A model generated the notes under the pieces. It was not told where the DNA came from. It worked only from the letters and a program-made list of their open reading frames with translations, and made no database searches. From positions 1 to 38,957 of IMG/VR virus record IMGVR_UViG_3300021962_000259: a DNA stretch of 38,957 nt; one strand, 5' to 3'. A program made the position numbers and the translations under genes. The number at the start of each line of letters is the position of its first letter. The first letter of the stretch is position 1. The stretch is from a virus. Positions 24,473 to 32,534 of this stretch are shown here, one piece after another.

Positions 24473-27285
24473 CGCATGTAAAGAATGTCTCCAGAATCAT
24501 CAGATGAAGATGATGATCCAGAAAGAGAAATAGAAGAATCTTGAGAGTTTCCTGCATTGCCACCGACAGGAATTAAAACAGGAACTTGAATAGGAATGGC
24601 AATAGTCTCAGACAGTTCATATTCAGCATAAGTCCTAAGAACATCAATTGCAGCTTTTCCATCTGCTTTATTAATTGCATTTAAGAATCCAGGGAAAGTT
24701 CCTTCTATTGCTTTTGTAGAATCTGCATCAATAACAAACTCTCTACCTTCTTCACCTAAGGTTGCTTTATGAGAAAATGCTTTAGTAAATCCACCTAAGC
24801 TATATGCAATATCACCATGACCTGTCATTGCTACCCATTTACCTGATGAATCATAGATGTCTGCACTCTTACCATAACCACCGTACAATTTACCAACTTT
24901 AATTTTACCACCAAAATTCGGAACAAGAATATCAGCACCTTCTGCGGACTTACCAAATCTTCCTCTAGGATCATTTGCCTTTGGAATGTAATAATCAAAA
25001 GGTAAGAATCCTTCTGCTCTCATAAATCTCGAATGACTATGAGAATCAATAGCACCTTGCATCAAAGATCTTTTCTTATTAGTATCTGCCTTGTGATTAT
25101 ATTTTTGCCCAGCAACCATATGACCAGACATCTCAATAACTCTTCCTTGATTAGCATACGCTTGAGATAATTTATCCATTGCAGATATCATACCACCCAT
25201 ACCAATACTCTTGTGGAATTTGGTGTCAACATGATACTCAGCACTTCCACCAATTCTGCTACTTGGACCCGTTCTCAATGATTTACTACTAGCTCCAGCA
25301 GCAGGAGTTCCTGTTTCTGGTTCTCCCCCAGAACGCAAATATCTATTAGCAGGTGGTGTCCTTTTTTCTGGTTCATCAGATTTAGATGGCACTTCACTCT
25401 TTCCAGTAAAGACTCCCAATGGATCCCACCATGCTTTTTTATTTTCATTTTTACCCATAAGTCCATCTGCAATTTCAGAAAGGTTTGGAAGTTTTTTAGC
25501 AAGATCACTAACCTGAGTCTGGATTCCACCAAGACCCAATGAGGAAATAACTTTATCTTCTCCTTGCTGTATTTGTGGAATAAAGTCTCTTGCAAAAAGA
25601 TATGCATCCAGTCCTAAGGAAATACCTGGACCTGGGAGAAAACCAAATGCGCCAGATATATCAAGAATACCAGAAGTTGCCTCAAGTAATCCACCAATTA
25701 TATCACCTTCAGCAAGACGATCATATGCAAATAATAAATTAACAAGACCACCAAGAATTGGTATTGCTTTTGGACCAACCTTCTTTAAGAGTCCTTTTGC
25801 ATCACCAAGTCCTTGGATTCCATTCTTCTGTAAAACTTTTGTTACATTGCCGAATCCTGGAATTTTTGACAATTGTTTCATTATTATATCACCAATACTT
25901 TTCACCTTATTCAGTAATGGTTTAAAGAATGGTTCTAATGGTTTTATAATACTCTCAACTATTTTTCTCTTTGCAGATTCTGCGACACTAGCAGCTGCAT
26001 TTTTTAACTTACTTGCTCCCTCAGTAAACTTGCTCTTGATTCTATCACCAACTGATACGACTTTATCATATTGTCTTCTTACAGTAGCAGATGCATTACT
26101 ATACTGACTTTTTAGAGCATCGCCAAGTTTTCCAAGATTTCCACCAGAAATTTTATTCAGACCAGTTCCAACTTTAGCTGCTAAATCTTTTGTACCCTGA
26201 ACTAACCTACCAAAGAATCCTTGTGGTTTTACTGGTGCTGGTTTTGGTTTAAATTTCTTTGCTTGTGCCAATGCTTGGGGGGCATTAGCACCACCTTGTC
26301 TTGCCTTTTGATATACTTTTATCTGATCATCGGAAAGACCTTGCTTCTGAAGTAATTTTTCTGTCTTTGTTTTTGCTCTAACCTTACCAGTTACTGGATC
26401 AATAATCTGACCTTTCCTTGGTTTTGCTGTTGGTTTCTTTCCATCAGGAACTTCTCCCTTTGGGGTTTTAGGTGTTCTCTCACGAAAAGCCAATGCACCC
26501 ATGGCAGCAATCAATGCCAGGTTAAGCATTGTATTGACATTCTCCATGAGACTGTCAAAATTCTTTTGTGCGGTTTCTCCTAGTTTGTCACCAATAAATC
26601 CACGAGCAGAATCGTAAACTTTATATCCCCAATCAACTAGTGTAATTAATCCGTTTAATAATTTACCTCCGATATCAATAATAAAGTCTCCAACACCAAC
26701 AATGACAGAAAAGACCTTAACTAATTGCGGTAAAAGATCCATGAAAGGATCTACTAAAGATGCAAGTATTGTATTAAATATAAATTTTTTGATCGCATCA
26801 AAAAAACTTAACTGAGGTAATTTGAGTTTAGATTTTGATTCTGATTTTTTCTTTCCTTTACCTTTTGATTCTAACTCTTCTTCTTTCTCTGTACGACTTT
26901 CTTTTTCTTTCTGCTTCTTTTCTTGATCTCTTCTTTTCTTTTCTTCAACAACAGATCCTTTAAGTAACTTGTCAATCTCAATGACTTTTACTTTAATTTT
27001 TATAATTGGATCATCTTTAGTTTCTGTAGATACTTTTATCTTTTCTATCTTATAATCAGAAACAACTCTTGGTGTAATAGCAAAGTTTGACCTTACTAAT
27101 GCTCCACCTCTTCCCCCATCAGAATAATTCTTTGGTTTGTCTGATTGAGTTTTTACTATTGCCCCACTTTTTACATTTTTTTTCTTTAATATCTTTGATG
27201 CAATTTCTGCACCAGTTTTTGTTTTTCCAGCAGATTTGGAAGAACCTGTAAGTAGTTTTGACCCGCCCTTTAAAAGTCCTGCCAT
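24469..27285 (-). CDS. Tape-measure-like tail protein with degenerate LytM-like domain, 938 aa
   Basis: A 938-residue protein with a Lys/Glu-rich N-terminal coiled region (about 110-155), hydrophobic helices (about 160-215 and 252-266, 505-560), and a basic Gly/Lys-rich linker. A C-terminal segment at about 775-830 reads like an M23/LytM fold: EGADILVPNFGGKIKVGKLY, GGYG, then TGHGD. Its first zinc-ligand histidine appears replaced by Ala781, while Asp785 and His823 remain. The end carries LGEEGREFVIDADSTKAIEG, a phrase common at tape-measure ends. It follows a second tape-measure-like gene by 4 nt. I infer it is part of the tail channel or hub interior; true peptidase activity is doubtful. 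Confidence 0.6.
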   Translation of the reverse strand: MAGLLKGGSKLLTGSSKSAGKTKTGAEIASKILKKKNVKSGAIVKTQSDKPKNYSDGGRGGALVRSNFAITPRVVSDYKIEKIKVSTETKDDPIIKIKVKVIEIDKLLKGSVVEEKKRRDQEKKQKEKESRTEKEEELESKGKGKKKSESKSKLKLPQLSFFDAIKKFIFNTILASLVDPFMDLLPQLVKVFSVIVGVGDFIIDIGGKLLNGLITLVDWGYKVYDSARGFIGDKLGETAQKNFDSLMENVNTMLNLALIAAMGALAFRERTPKTPKGEVPDGKKPTAKPRKGQIIDPVTGKVRAKTKTEKLLQKQGLSDDQIKVYQKARQGGANAPQALAQAKKFKPKPAPVKPQGFFGRLVQGTKDLAAKVGTGLNKISGGNLGKLGDALKSQYSNASATVRRQYDKVVSVGDRIKSKFTEGASKLKNAAASVAESAKRKIVESIIKPLEPFFKPLLNKVKSIGDIIMKQLSKIPGFGNVTKVLQKNGIQGLGDAKGLLKKVGPKAIPILGGLVNLLFAYDRLAEGDIIGGLLEATSGILDISGAFGFLPGPGISLGLDAYLFARDFIPQIQQGEDKVISSLGLGGIQTQVSDLAKKLPNLSEIADGLMGKNENKKAWWDPLGVFTGKSEVPSKSDEPEKRTPPANRYLRSGGEPETGTPAAGASSKSLRTGPSSRIGGSAEYHVDTKFHKSIGMGGMISAMDKLSQAYANQGRVIEMSGHMVAGQKYNHKADTNKKRSLMQGAIDSHSHSRFMRAEGFLPFDYYIPKANDPRGRFGKSAEGADILVPNFGGKIKVGKLYGGYGKSADIYDSSGKWVAMTGHGDIAYSLGGFTKAFSHKATLGEEGREFVIDADSTKAIEGTFPGFLNAINKADGKAAIDVLRTYAEYELSETIAIPIQVPVLIPVGGNAGNSQDSSISLSGSSSSSDDSGDILYMR

Positions 27286-27289
27286 GATT

Positions 27290-29902
27290 CTATATCATTA
27301 TTCCTAAAGTTTTTATTTTTCTTGGAGAAATCATTGCCATGGAATCAAAATATGGAATATCAGTTCTTACTCTTTGAGAAGGGTTGATAGGTCCTCCAGG
27401 AGAGGATCCTCCATAACTCATTTGCTGAGATTGTCCTGGAGATATTAATGTAGATGGTTTAGATGATTTGGAGACAGATTCTACTTTACTATTCAAAGAT
27501 TGTACGGATTCAAGTTTTGGTGCAGATGAGTATTCACTCTCAAAAATTCTTTTAGTTTTCTCATCAGATGCTTCATTACTCACACCCAATGCTGTTCTCA
27601 TTGCTGCCCAATCAAAAGTTTTTACCTTTTGGCCACTACTTTCTCCACCTTGGATGATATATGAATCAGATGCTGCATCATAAACTAATTTTTGCTCTTC
27701 GACACCTCCATCACTACTAATATCAGCATCAGATCCAGATGAAGATGCAATATCCACATCTGCACCTACAGATGATCCTGTTGGCATTGATGGATCAAAT
27801 TTAATTGGTTGCTTTCTTGCCTGAGCAATAATTGCCCTTTCTGCGTTAGTTGCCTTATCACTAGGACCAACCCAAGGCGATATACCACGTTCCTTCATTA
27901 ACTGAAGTGCCATCAAATCTTGTACACCTGCAGTAAATTTAGCATTGTCTGGTATACCTGCTCTCTTTGCAACACCTGGAAGAGTGTTTCCAATGAATTG
28001 ATATCTTCCAACGGCATGTAACTTACCTGCTTTGATCCATTGAGAATCACTCATACTCTTATTTTCACGTTGAAGTGCTTTGATTTCACCAATAGTAAAA
28101 TCGGTTAATGATCTGCCCTTGTGCTGTGACATTTTACGAATGTCACCAGAGAATCCTTTGACTCCCCTACCACCAGATGTTCCGATTTGATTCACTGCAT
28201 TATATCCAGCTGCGCCAGATTCATACTTAGCAAGAACTGCTAATGCTCTCTTCTGAATATCAGTCAATCCACCACTTTTGGGTTTTGCTGCTGCTGGTGT
28301 CGCTGGTGGTTTTGATCCTCCACCAAATAGATTTCCCATCCAACTCATGGGTCCTCTCTGTTCTTTTGTTTTAGCTTCGTCTCCTCCAGGAACGCTACCA
28401 CCCCCTTGGAATCCCATCAATCCATCAGAGAAAGAGGGTATGTTTGTTCCACCACCCACAGAATTCATTGATGCAAGAGTGTTTGTTCCATACTTTGCAA
28501 CTGCTCCCTTGCTCATGACAAACTCACCAGGAGTAAGCATTGCAGGAATAGTATCTCTATTACCAGATCCAGGAACACTTCCACCCTTGGAAAATTCCAT
28601 TGGTTCGGGTGTCGTACCATCAGATTGTTTTGATTCTCCCTGATCTGTTTGGGACTGTGAAGTTTCTTCTCCAGAAGTATCTTCATCTTCACCACCAGCC
28701 TCTTTATTTGTTAATATCCTAGCACCCAGATATCCAGCACCAGCTAGAAGTATAGCAGTTCTTGGATTTTTAGATATAAATCTAAGAAGTTTTGGTATTG
28801 CAAATTTTGCAATCTGAACTGCCCATTTACCTATTGTCCTAATAAGTTTTCCAAACTTAGTTCCGAATAGTAAATATGCACCAGCAATAACAGGCCAAAA
28901 ATCAGATAAGAATCTAATAAGACTTTTTAACTTCTGTTGATTTTCTCTATCTCCTAACCAGTCAAAGATTTTTGTAACTATTCTGGCAAAAAATATTGCG
29001 GTAAAGAAATCAAATATTTTTTTAAAAATAGACTTTACTGGTTGTAAGACTTTATCTACTCCTTTTGCAAGTCCTTTAAAGATCGATGACTCTAATTTTT
29101 CTTCTTTCTTCTTTCTTCTCTTCTTTTCTCTTTCTCTACTATCCTCTTTATCTTTTTTCTTCTTTGCTTTCTCCTCGTTTTTTATTGTATCAAGAATGGA
29201 ATCAATCTTATCTAATATGTCATCAAGATTTTCTTGAGTCTCTTCAGATGCTGGTGATACTACTTGTTCTGGTTCAGGTTTCTGTATAACTTTTTTATCA
29301 TCAACTTTTGGTGTTGCAATTGCTAGAGGGCTTTTTATTTGAGCACCAGAAAGTTTCTTTTTTTCTTGCGATATAAATTGGGATTCTTTCCTATCAAGAA
29401 TTTTTTTAACAAAATCCTCGAATGCAATTTTATCTCCTCTCTTCTTAAATCCCTCTTTTCTCTCTGCAGGAGATAGTTGTTCACCATCTATCGTTCCACT
29501 AGAAGTCAATTCATCAATATATTTTTGATATTTACTTTCTCCAAAGAACTTTTTACCATCAACTTTTTTTCCACTGCCACCAACAGCAACAAGTGCCGAT
29601 GATGTTATTTTTGTAACCTTAGCTTTTGGTGCTCTGATTGAATTCAGAAGATCATCAAGACCTTCTGGCATTTGTTCACTGTCTTCTTCTTCCTCAATAA
29701 AACCTCTTGCCATTTCATGCAAGTCGGTATTAGTTTTTCCTTGTACAATCGCACTATCGATATTACTTTGTTCGCTATCGCTTAAAGAATTATAATACTT
29801 GGAAATCAGTTTTATTTGATCATCGGAAAGTTTAGACACCAAGTTTTTACCGAGCTTGGACTCATATGCTTTTCTTAATCTTTCCGATTTACTGATTGGC
29901 AT
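27290..29902 (-). CDS. Tail tape-measure protein with lysozyme-like domain, 870 aa
   Basis: An 870-residue protein. The N-terminal third is charged, with a coiled-coil-prone Lys/Glu stretch (about 240-270), then hydrophobic helices (about 284-345 and 383-397). FSKGGSVPGSGNRDTIPAML with TPGEFVMSKGA (437-466) is a phrase widespread in phage tape-measure proteins. Residues about 546-700 look like a lysozyme or transglycosylase domain of the GH104 sort, with candidate catalytic Glu561 (KYESGAAGYN), GRYQFI (632-637) and DLMALQLMKERG. Such tail-borne domains thin the peptidoglycan during DNA entry. The gene overlaps the chaperone extension by 14 nt, and gp26, extension, tape measure is the classic G-GT-H order of long-tailed phages. 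T4's own tape measure is gp29; orthology is not shown. Confidence 0.7.
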   Translation of the reverse strand: MPISKSERLRKAYESKLGKNLVSKLSDDQIKLISKYYNSLSDSEQSNIDSAIVQGKTNTDLHEMARGFIEEEEDSEQMPEGLDDLLNSIRAPKAKVTKITSSALVAVGGSGKKVDGKKFFGESKYQKYIDELTSSGTIDGEQLSPAERKEGFKKRGDKIAFEDFVKKILDRKESQFISQEKKKLSGAQIKSPLAIATPKVDDKKVIQKPEPEQVVSPASEETQENLDDILDKIDSILDTIKNEEKAKKKKDKEDSREREKKRRKKKEEKLESSIFKGLAKGVDKVLQPVKSIFKKIFDFFTAIFFARIVTKIFDWLGDRENQQKLKSLIRFLSDFWPVIAGAYLLFGTKFGKLIRTIGKWAVQIAKFAIPKLLRFISKNPRTAILLAGAGYLGARILTNKEAGGEDEDTSGEETSQSQTDQGESKQSDGTTPEPMEFSKGGSVPGSGNRDTIPAMLTPGEFVMSKGAVAKYGTNTLASMNSVGGGTNIPSFSDGLMGFQGGGSVPGGDEAKTKEQRGPMSWMGNLFGGGSKPPATPAAAKPKSGGLTDIQKRALAVLAKYESGAAGYNAVNQIGTSGGRGVKGFSGDIRKMSQHKGRSLTDFTIGEIKALQRENKSMSDSQWIKAGKLHAVGRYQFIGNTLPGVAKRAGIPDNAKFTAGVQDLMALQLMKERGISPWVGPSDKATNAERAIIAQARKQPIKFDPSMPTGSSVGADVDIASSSGSDADISSDGGVEEQKLVYDAASDSYIIQGGESSGQKVKTFDWAAMRTALGVSNEASDEKTKRIFESEYSSAPKLESVQSLNSKVESVSKSSKPSTLISPGQSQQMSYGGSSPGGPINPSQRVRTDIPYFDSMAMISPRKIKTLGIMI

Positions 29903-30071
29903 TCCGTTGCTTTTGCTTTAATTCCTCTTCTTCAAGATGCTGTTGCAATAATCCAACATAGATGTCTCGTTCCCAAGGCATCATATTTTCAATTTCAGTC
30001 AATGAATATTTATGGTACTGAATCAAAGCAAAGTTGAGTCTATAATAATTAACAAGATCCATATGGATCAT
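29889..30071 (-). CDS. Chaperone extension frame, 60 aa (probably read by -1 frameshift from gp26)
   Basis: Sixty codons, MIHMDLVNYYRLNFALIQYH and following, with the acidic helix LLQQHLEEEELKQKQRNANQ at the end. It is in the -1 frame relative to gp26 and begins 2 nt after the gp26 stop. The frame is open upstream through a T TTT TTC heptamer at 30080-30086, so slippage would append Arg-Ile-Gly plus these 60 residues to gp26 (301 residues in total). This matches the T part of G/GT tail-assembly chaperones, and the next gene is a tape measure. Independent initiation at ATG 30069-30071 is the alternative; no good Shine-Dalgarno is visible. It sits where T4 has gene 51, but I cannot claim homology. 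Confidence 0.7.
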   Translation of the reverse strand: MIHMDLVNYYRLNFALIQYHKYSLTEIENMMPWERDIYVGLLQQHLEEEELKQKQRNANQ

Positions 30072-30073
30072 GC

Positions 30074-30793
30074 CTATGCGAAAAAAGACGCTAATCCCTC
30101 AAGAACAACTTCGCTTTCTTTTTTAGTTTTTGGATTCTTTACTTTAATAGTATGTGAAAGTTTTGGCATAGTCTCAAAGAACTTCTCAATCTCTTTAAAC
30201 TGAGAAGAATTCATTTGCTCCAAGAATTCTACAATTTCTTTCTTAGTACAATCGGCAGCTGCCCATACCTCTTCCTCAGTATAAATTTTATCAATACATG
30301 ACGCAATCAAATCAAAGGATTGCTCCATTGCATTTCCATCTTCGAAGTCAAAATTGTTCTTAATAAACTGATCAAGAGATGGATACTTCATCTCCATCAT
30401 AATAGAAGAATCTAATTTAATTTGTTTAGAATGATTATCATTTTTATTAACTTTAATTTCATCCAAATTAATAATCATATTAACTTGAGTTTCTCCATCA
30501 TCTGGGCAGGTGACTTTAACATCAAGTTCTTCTCCAACAGACTTACCACGAATATTAAGGAACAAATATTCGATATCAAAAGTTGGAAGTTCTTCTACTT
30601 TGATTCCTTTAGTTTTAATGCAATTTGAGATTACTGTTTTAATTGCTGTCGTAATTTGCTTAGTATCTTCACTCTCTAAAGCAATTACAAGAACTTTTTC
30701 TTCTTTTACAAGAAAAGGTCTATACTGAATTGTCTCTCCTGTTGATGGCAATTCGAGTTCATACAAAGGGGTGGCAATTTTTGGTAAAGGCAT
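30074..30793 (-). CDS. 26: Baseplate hub / tail-assembly chaperone protein gp26
   Basis: A 239-residue protein matching the T4 gp26 type (T4 baseplate family) in length and style: MPLPKIATPLYELELPSTGE, then QYRPFLVKEEKVLVIALESE, with LFLNIRGKSVGEELDVKVTC in the middle and a helical C-terminal half. In T4, gp26 is a hub component or assembly factor. Proteins of this family in other myophages act as tail-assembly chaperones of the tape measure, made with a frameshifted longer form. Here a slippery heptamer lies at codons 236-238, just before the stop. A late promoter 31 nt upstream overlaps the gp54 stop codon. Confidence 0.78.
   Translation of the reverse strand: MPLPKIATPLYELELPSTGETIQYRPFLVKEEKVLVIALESEDTKQITTAIKTVISNCIKTKGIKVEELPTFDIEYLFLNIRGKSVGEELDVKVTCPDDGETQVNMIINLDEIKVNKNDNHSKQIKLDSSIMMEMKYPSLDQFIKNNFDFEDGNAMEQSFDLIASCIDKIYTEEEVWAAADCTKKEIVEFLEQMNSSQFKEIEKFFETMPKLSHTIKVKNPKTKKESEVVLEGLASFFA
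30080..30086 (-). other. Candidate -1 ribosomal frameshift slippery site T TTT TTC
   Basis: In the gp26 frame the codons are TCT TTT TTC GCA TAG. The heptamer T-TTT-TTC has the X-XXY-YYZ form of canonical -1 sites and is one codon from the stop. The -1 frame then runs CGC ATA GGC ATG into the 60-residue extension without a stop. Confidence 0.68.
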
Positions 30794-30823
30794 AATGTCC
30801 TAAAAATATATTTCAGATGTGAT

Positions 30824-30830
30824 TATTTAT
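30824..30830 (-). promoter_or_regulatory. Late promoter element ATAAATA
   Basis: The minus strand reads TAATAAATAATC. The gp54 stop TAA ends at 30830 and its last A begins the element. The gp26 ATG is 31 nt downstream. It probably drives the whole hub cluster gp26 to gp27-like. Confidence 0.7.
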
Positions 30831-31657
30831 TAGATACCAGAGAAAGGTGCAATAGGTCCAATATTTCTTCCAACATAAGGAAGACCTGCTTCTACTCTCC
30901 TATCAATAGCATTTCCAGACGTTTTAGCAACATCTTTAGAGATTCCTCCAGTAGTAAGAAGATTCTCTCCCTCAAATCCAGGAATAGTCAGATTACTTGA
31001 GTTAAATTTTGCTTGTTCGATCGGACTAAAATAGTCTGTATTTGGTTGTGTTGATCTTAGTGGAGATTCTGATCCAGATGATTTAGAATCTGTTATAAGA
31101 TATCTAATATAACTCATTGAGACAGTACATTTTAATAATGATGACGTGTCGTAAGAAACTGGCATCGATGAGATGCTGACGGGAAAACTTCTTACAAATT
31201 CATAAGTGAGTTGAGCCTGATAATCTCTTTCAAATTTTCTAACGATCAATCCCTGATCCATAATATAATCATCTGGATATCTTGAGTTATATGCATAGTC
31301 TTTACTCATGGCCTCATTGACATCCTCATCCATAATATAACGAATCCATGACTCAAATGCTCTAATTGGCAAATAATTTCTAGCATCGACATAGAAAGTA
31401 AGATCGATGCTATCATCAAAAATTCTTCTATAAGCGTGTCTCTCCGTCACACCAGTACGGCTATTATCAATTTCTGCCGTCGCTAAGCGAGATCCAGGAA
31501 GACTTGCTTCAGAACATGATAAAAGAAGAGATTCTTTTTGAGATCCTATAGCAGATTGGACGCTACTAGGAAAAGGAATCTCAACCTCAAAGTGAGAAGT
31601 TAATGCAGGTCGCAGTAAACTAGATTTAATTTGAGAAATTCTTTTTGGGCTAGGCAT
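30830..31657 (-). CDS. 54: Baseplate tail-tube initiator gp54-like
   Basis: A 275-residue protein with a tail-tube-like fold pattern: LLLSCSEASLPGSRLATAEI (45-64), RRIFDDSIDLTFYVDARN, AFESWIRYIMDE, and the paired strands AQLTYEFVRSFPVSISSMPV and KCTVSMSYIRYLI. Both gp19 (tube) and gp54 (tube initiator) share this fold. The hub cluster next door, gp48 across the divergent junction, and a length well above gp19 favour gp54. gp54 sits on gp48 at the top of the baseplate and nucleates tube polymerisation. It diverges from gp4 with a 32-nt gap. The C-terminal 70 residues are a low-complexity extension. Confidence 0.7.
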   Translation of the reverse strand: MPSPKRISQIKSSLLRPALTSHFEVEIPFPSSVQSAIGSQKESLLLSCSEASLPGSRLATAEIDNSRTGVTERHAYRRIFDDSIDLTFYVDARNYLPIRAFESWIRYIMDEDVNEAMSKDYAYNSRYPDDYIMDQGLIVRKFERDYQAQLTYEFVRSFPVSISSMPVSYDTSSLLKCTVSMSYIRYLITDSKSSGSESPLRSTQPNTDYFSPIEQAKFNSSNLTIPGFEGENLLTTGGISKDVAKTSGNAIDRRVEAGLPYVGRNIGPIAPFSGI

Positions 31658-31658
31658 C

Positions 31659-31666
31659 TATAAATA
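31659..31666 (+). promoter_or_regulatory. Late promoter TATAAATA (full T4 consensus)
   Basis: TATAAATA on the plus strand lies 23 nt before the ATG of gp4, in the 32-nt gap between the divergent gp54 and gp4 genes. This is the only full 8-base T4 late consensus found at a gene start in the window. It should drive gp4 through gp53. Confidence 0.78.
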
Positions 31667-31689
31667 GTTTTTGACCTTATATATTATGT

Positions 31690-32130
31690 ATGGCAGAAAG
31701 TAATAAAAGTATCTACAAACCGTCATATCCACAAAAATATAAGGGCAATCCAAACAATATTATTTGTCGAAGTAGTTGGGAGCGTCATTTCTGTCGTTGG
31801 TGCGACCTAAATGAAAACATAATAGAATGGGGTAGTGAAGAATTTTATATACCATATGTCTCTCCAGTTGATAATAGAGTCCATCGTTACTTCCCAGACT
31901 TTATTATAAAGGTCAAGGAAAGTTCTGGTCAGGTCAAAACATATGTTGTTGAAGTGAAACCAAAGAAGCAAACGAGACCACCAAAGCAACCAAAAAGACA
32001 GACAAAATCATATCTGTATGAGTGCAAAACTTATGCTGTAAATCAAGCAAAGTGGAAAGCAGCAAAAGAATTTTGTGATGATAGAAGAATAGACTTTAAA
32101 ATCATCACAGAAGAGGAGTTATTCAGTTAA
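31690..32130 (+). CDS. 4: Head completion nuclease gp4
   Basis: A 146-residue protein of the T4 gp4 (50/65) head-completion family with a PD-(D/E)XK nuclease core like TnsA. The candidate residues are Glu31 in SSWERHFCRWCDLN, Asp70 in YFPDFIIKV and the EVK pair Glu88/Lys90 in TYVVEVKPKK. It is thought to finish the packaged head so that tails can join; the nuclease may trim DNA at the portal. It heads a plus-strand cassette surrounded by minus-strand genes. Its TAA overlaps the next ATG by one base. Confidence 0.85.
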   Translation: MAESNKSIYKPSYPQKYKGNPNNIICRSSWERHFCRWCDLNENIIEWGSEEFYIPYVSPVDNRVHRYFPDFIIKVKESSGQVKTYVVEVKPKKQTRPPKQPKRQTKSYLYECKTYAVNQAKWKAAKEFCDDRRIDFKIITEEELFS

Positions 32131-32519
32131 TGGCAGAAGGTTTCGGTCAATACAAAGGAACAGGAACAGCAAGAACTAGAGAACTTCTTAAAAGAGTGGA
32201 TCAGTCTGGAACCAAAGATCCAGAAGAAATCATGTTGATGATTATGGATATTTTTAAAGAAGAAGTATTATATCCAGAACCAGGAAAGTTTTATACCTTT
32301 ATATACAATCCAAAAACACCTGATATTGAATATGATCAGCACCCATTAATTGCTTGCACTTCATTAGAGAGATGGGGATTTAAAGCAATCAACTTTCATT
32401 GGAGAGAAGGAAGACAATACACATGGGAAGAAGTTGCAGGAAAACTTCATGTCGTCAAATATAACGAACTTGATGAGTTGTTATCATTACAATATGGAAA
32501 GTTCCGTCTAAATAAATAA
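32130..32519 (+). CDS. Conserved-looking T4-like protein of unknown function, 129 aa
   Basis: A 129-residue protein, start MAEGFGQYKGTGTARTRELL, with a helical N-terminal third and a beta-rich centre (GKFYTFIYNPKTPDIEYDQH, then LIACTSLERWGFKAINFHWR). It lies between gp4 and gp48, with TAATG coupling to gp4, so a head-tail or baseplate assembly role is plausible. It is much shorter than T4 gp2 (274), which neighbours gp4 in T4, and I see no similarity. Its stop codon is embedded in the late promoter of gp48. Confidence 0.75.
   Translation: MAEGFGQYKGTGTARTRELLKRVDQSGTKDPEEIMLMIMDIFKEEVLYPEPGKFYTFIYNPKTPDIEYDQHPLIACTSLERWGFKAINFHWREGRQYTWEEVAGKLHVVKYNELDELLSLQYGKFRLNK
32512..32518 (+). promoter_or_regulatory. 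Late promoter element ATAAATA
   Basis: The plus strand reads CTAAATAAATAAA. It contains the TAA stop (32517-32519) of the 129-residue gene and lies 16 nt before the ATG of gp48. Two overlapping TAAATA registers are present. Confidence 0.55.
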
Positions 32520-32534
32520 AAAACACCATATCTA

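Noticed and set aside
29889-30071. Naming the 60-codon frame gp51
   Set aside because: T4 gp51 is 249 residues and no sequence similarity is visible; only position agrees.
31658-31689. Minus-strand late promoter for gp54 in the divergent gap
   Set aside because: The minus strand offers only TATATAAGG-like text without an ATAAATA core; gp54 may use a weaker or different signal.
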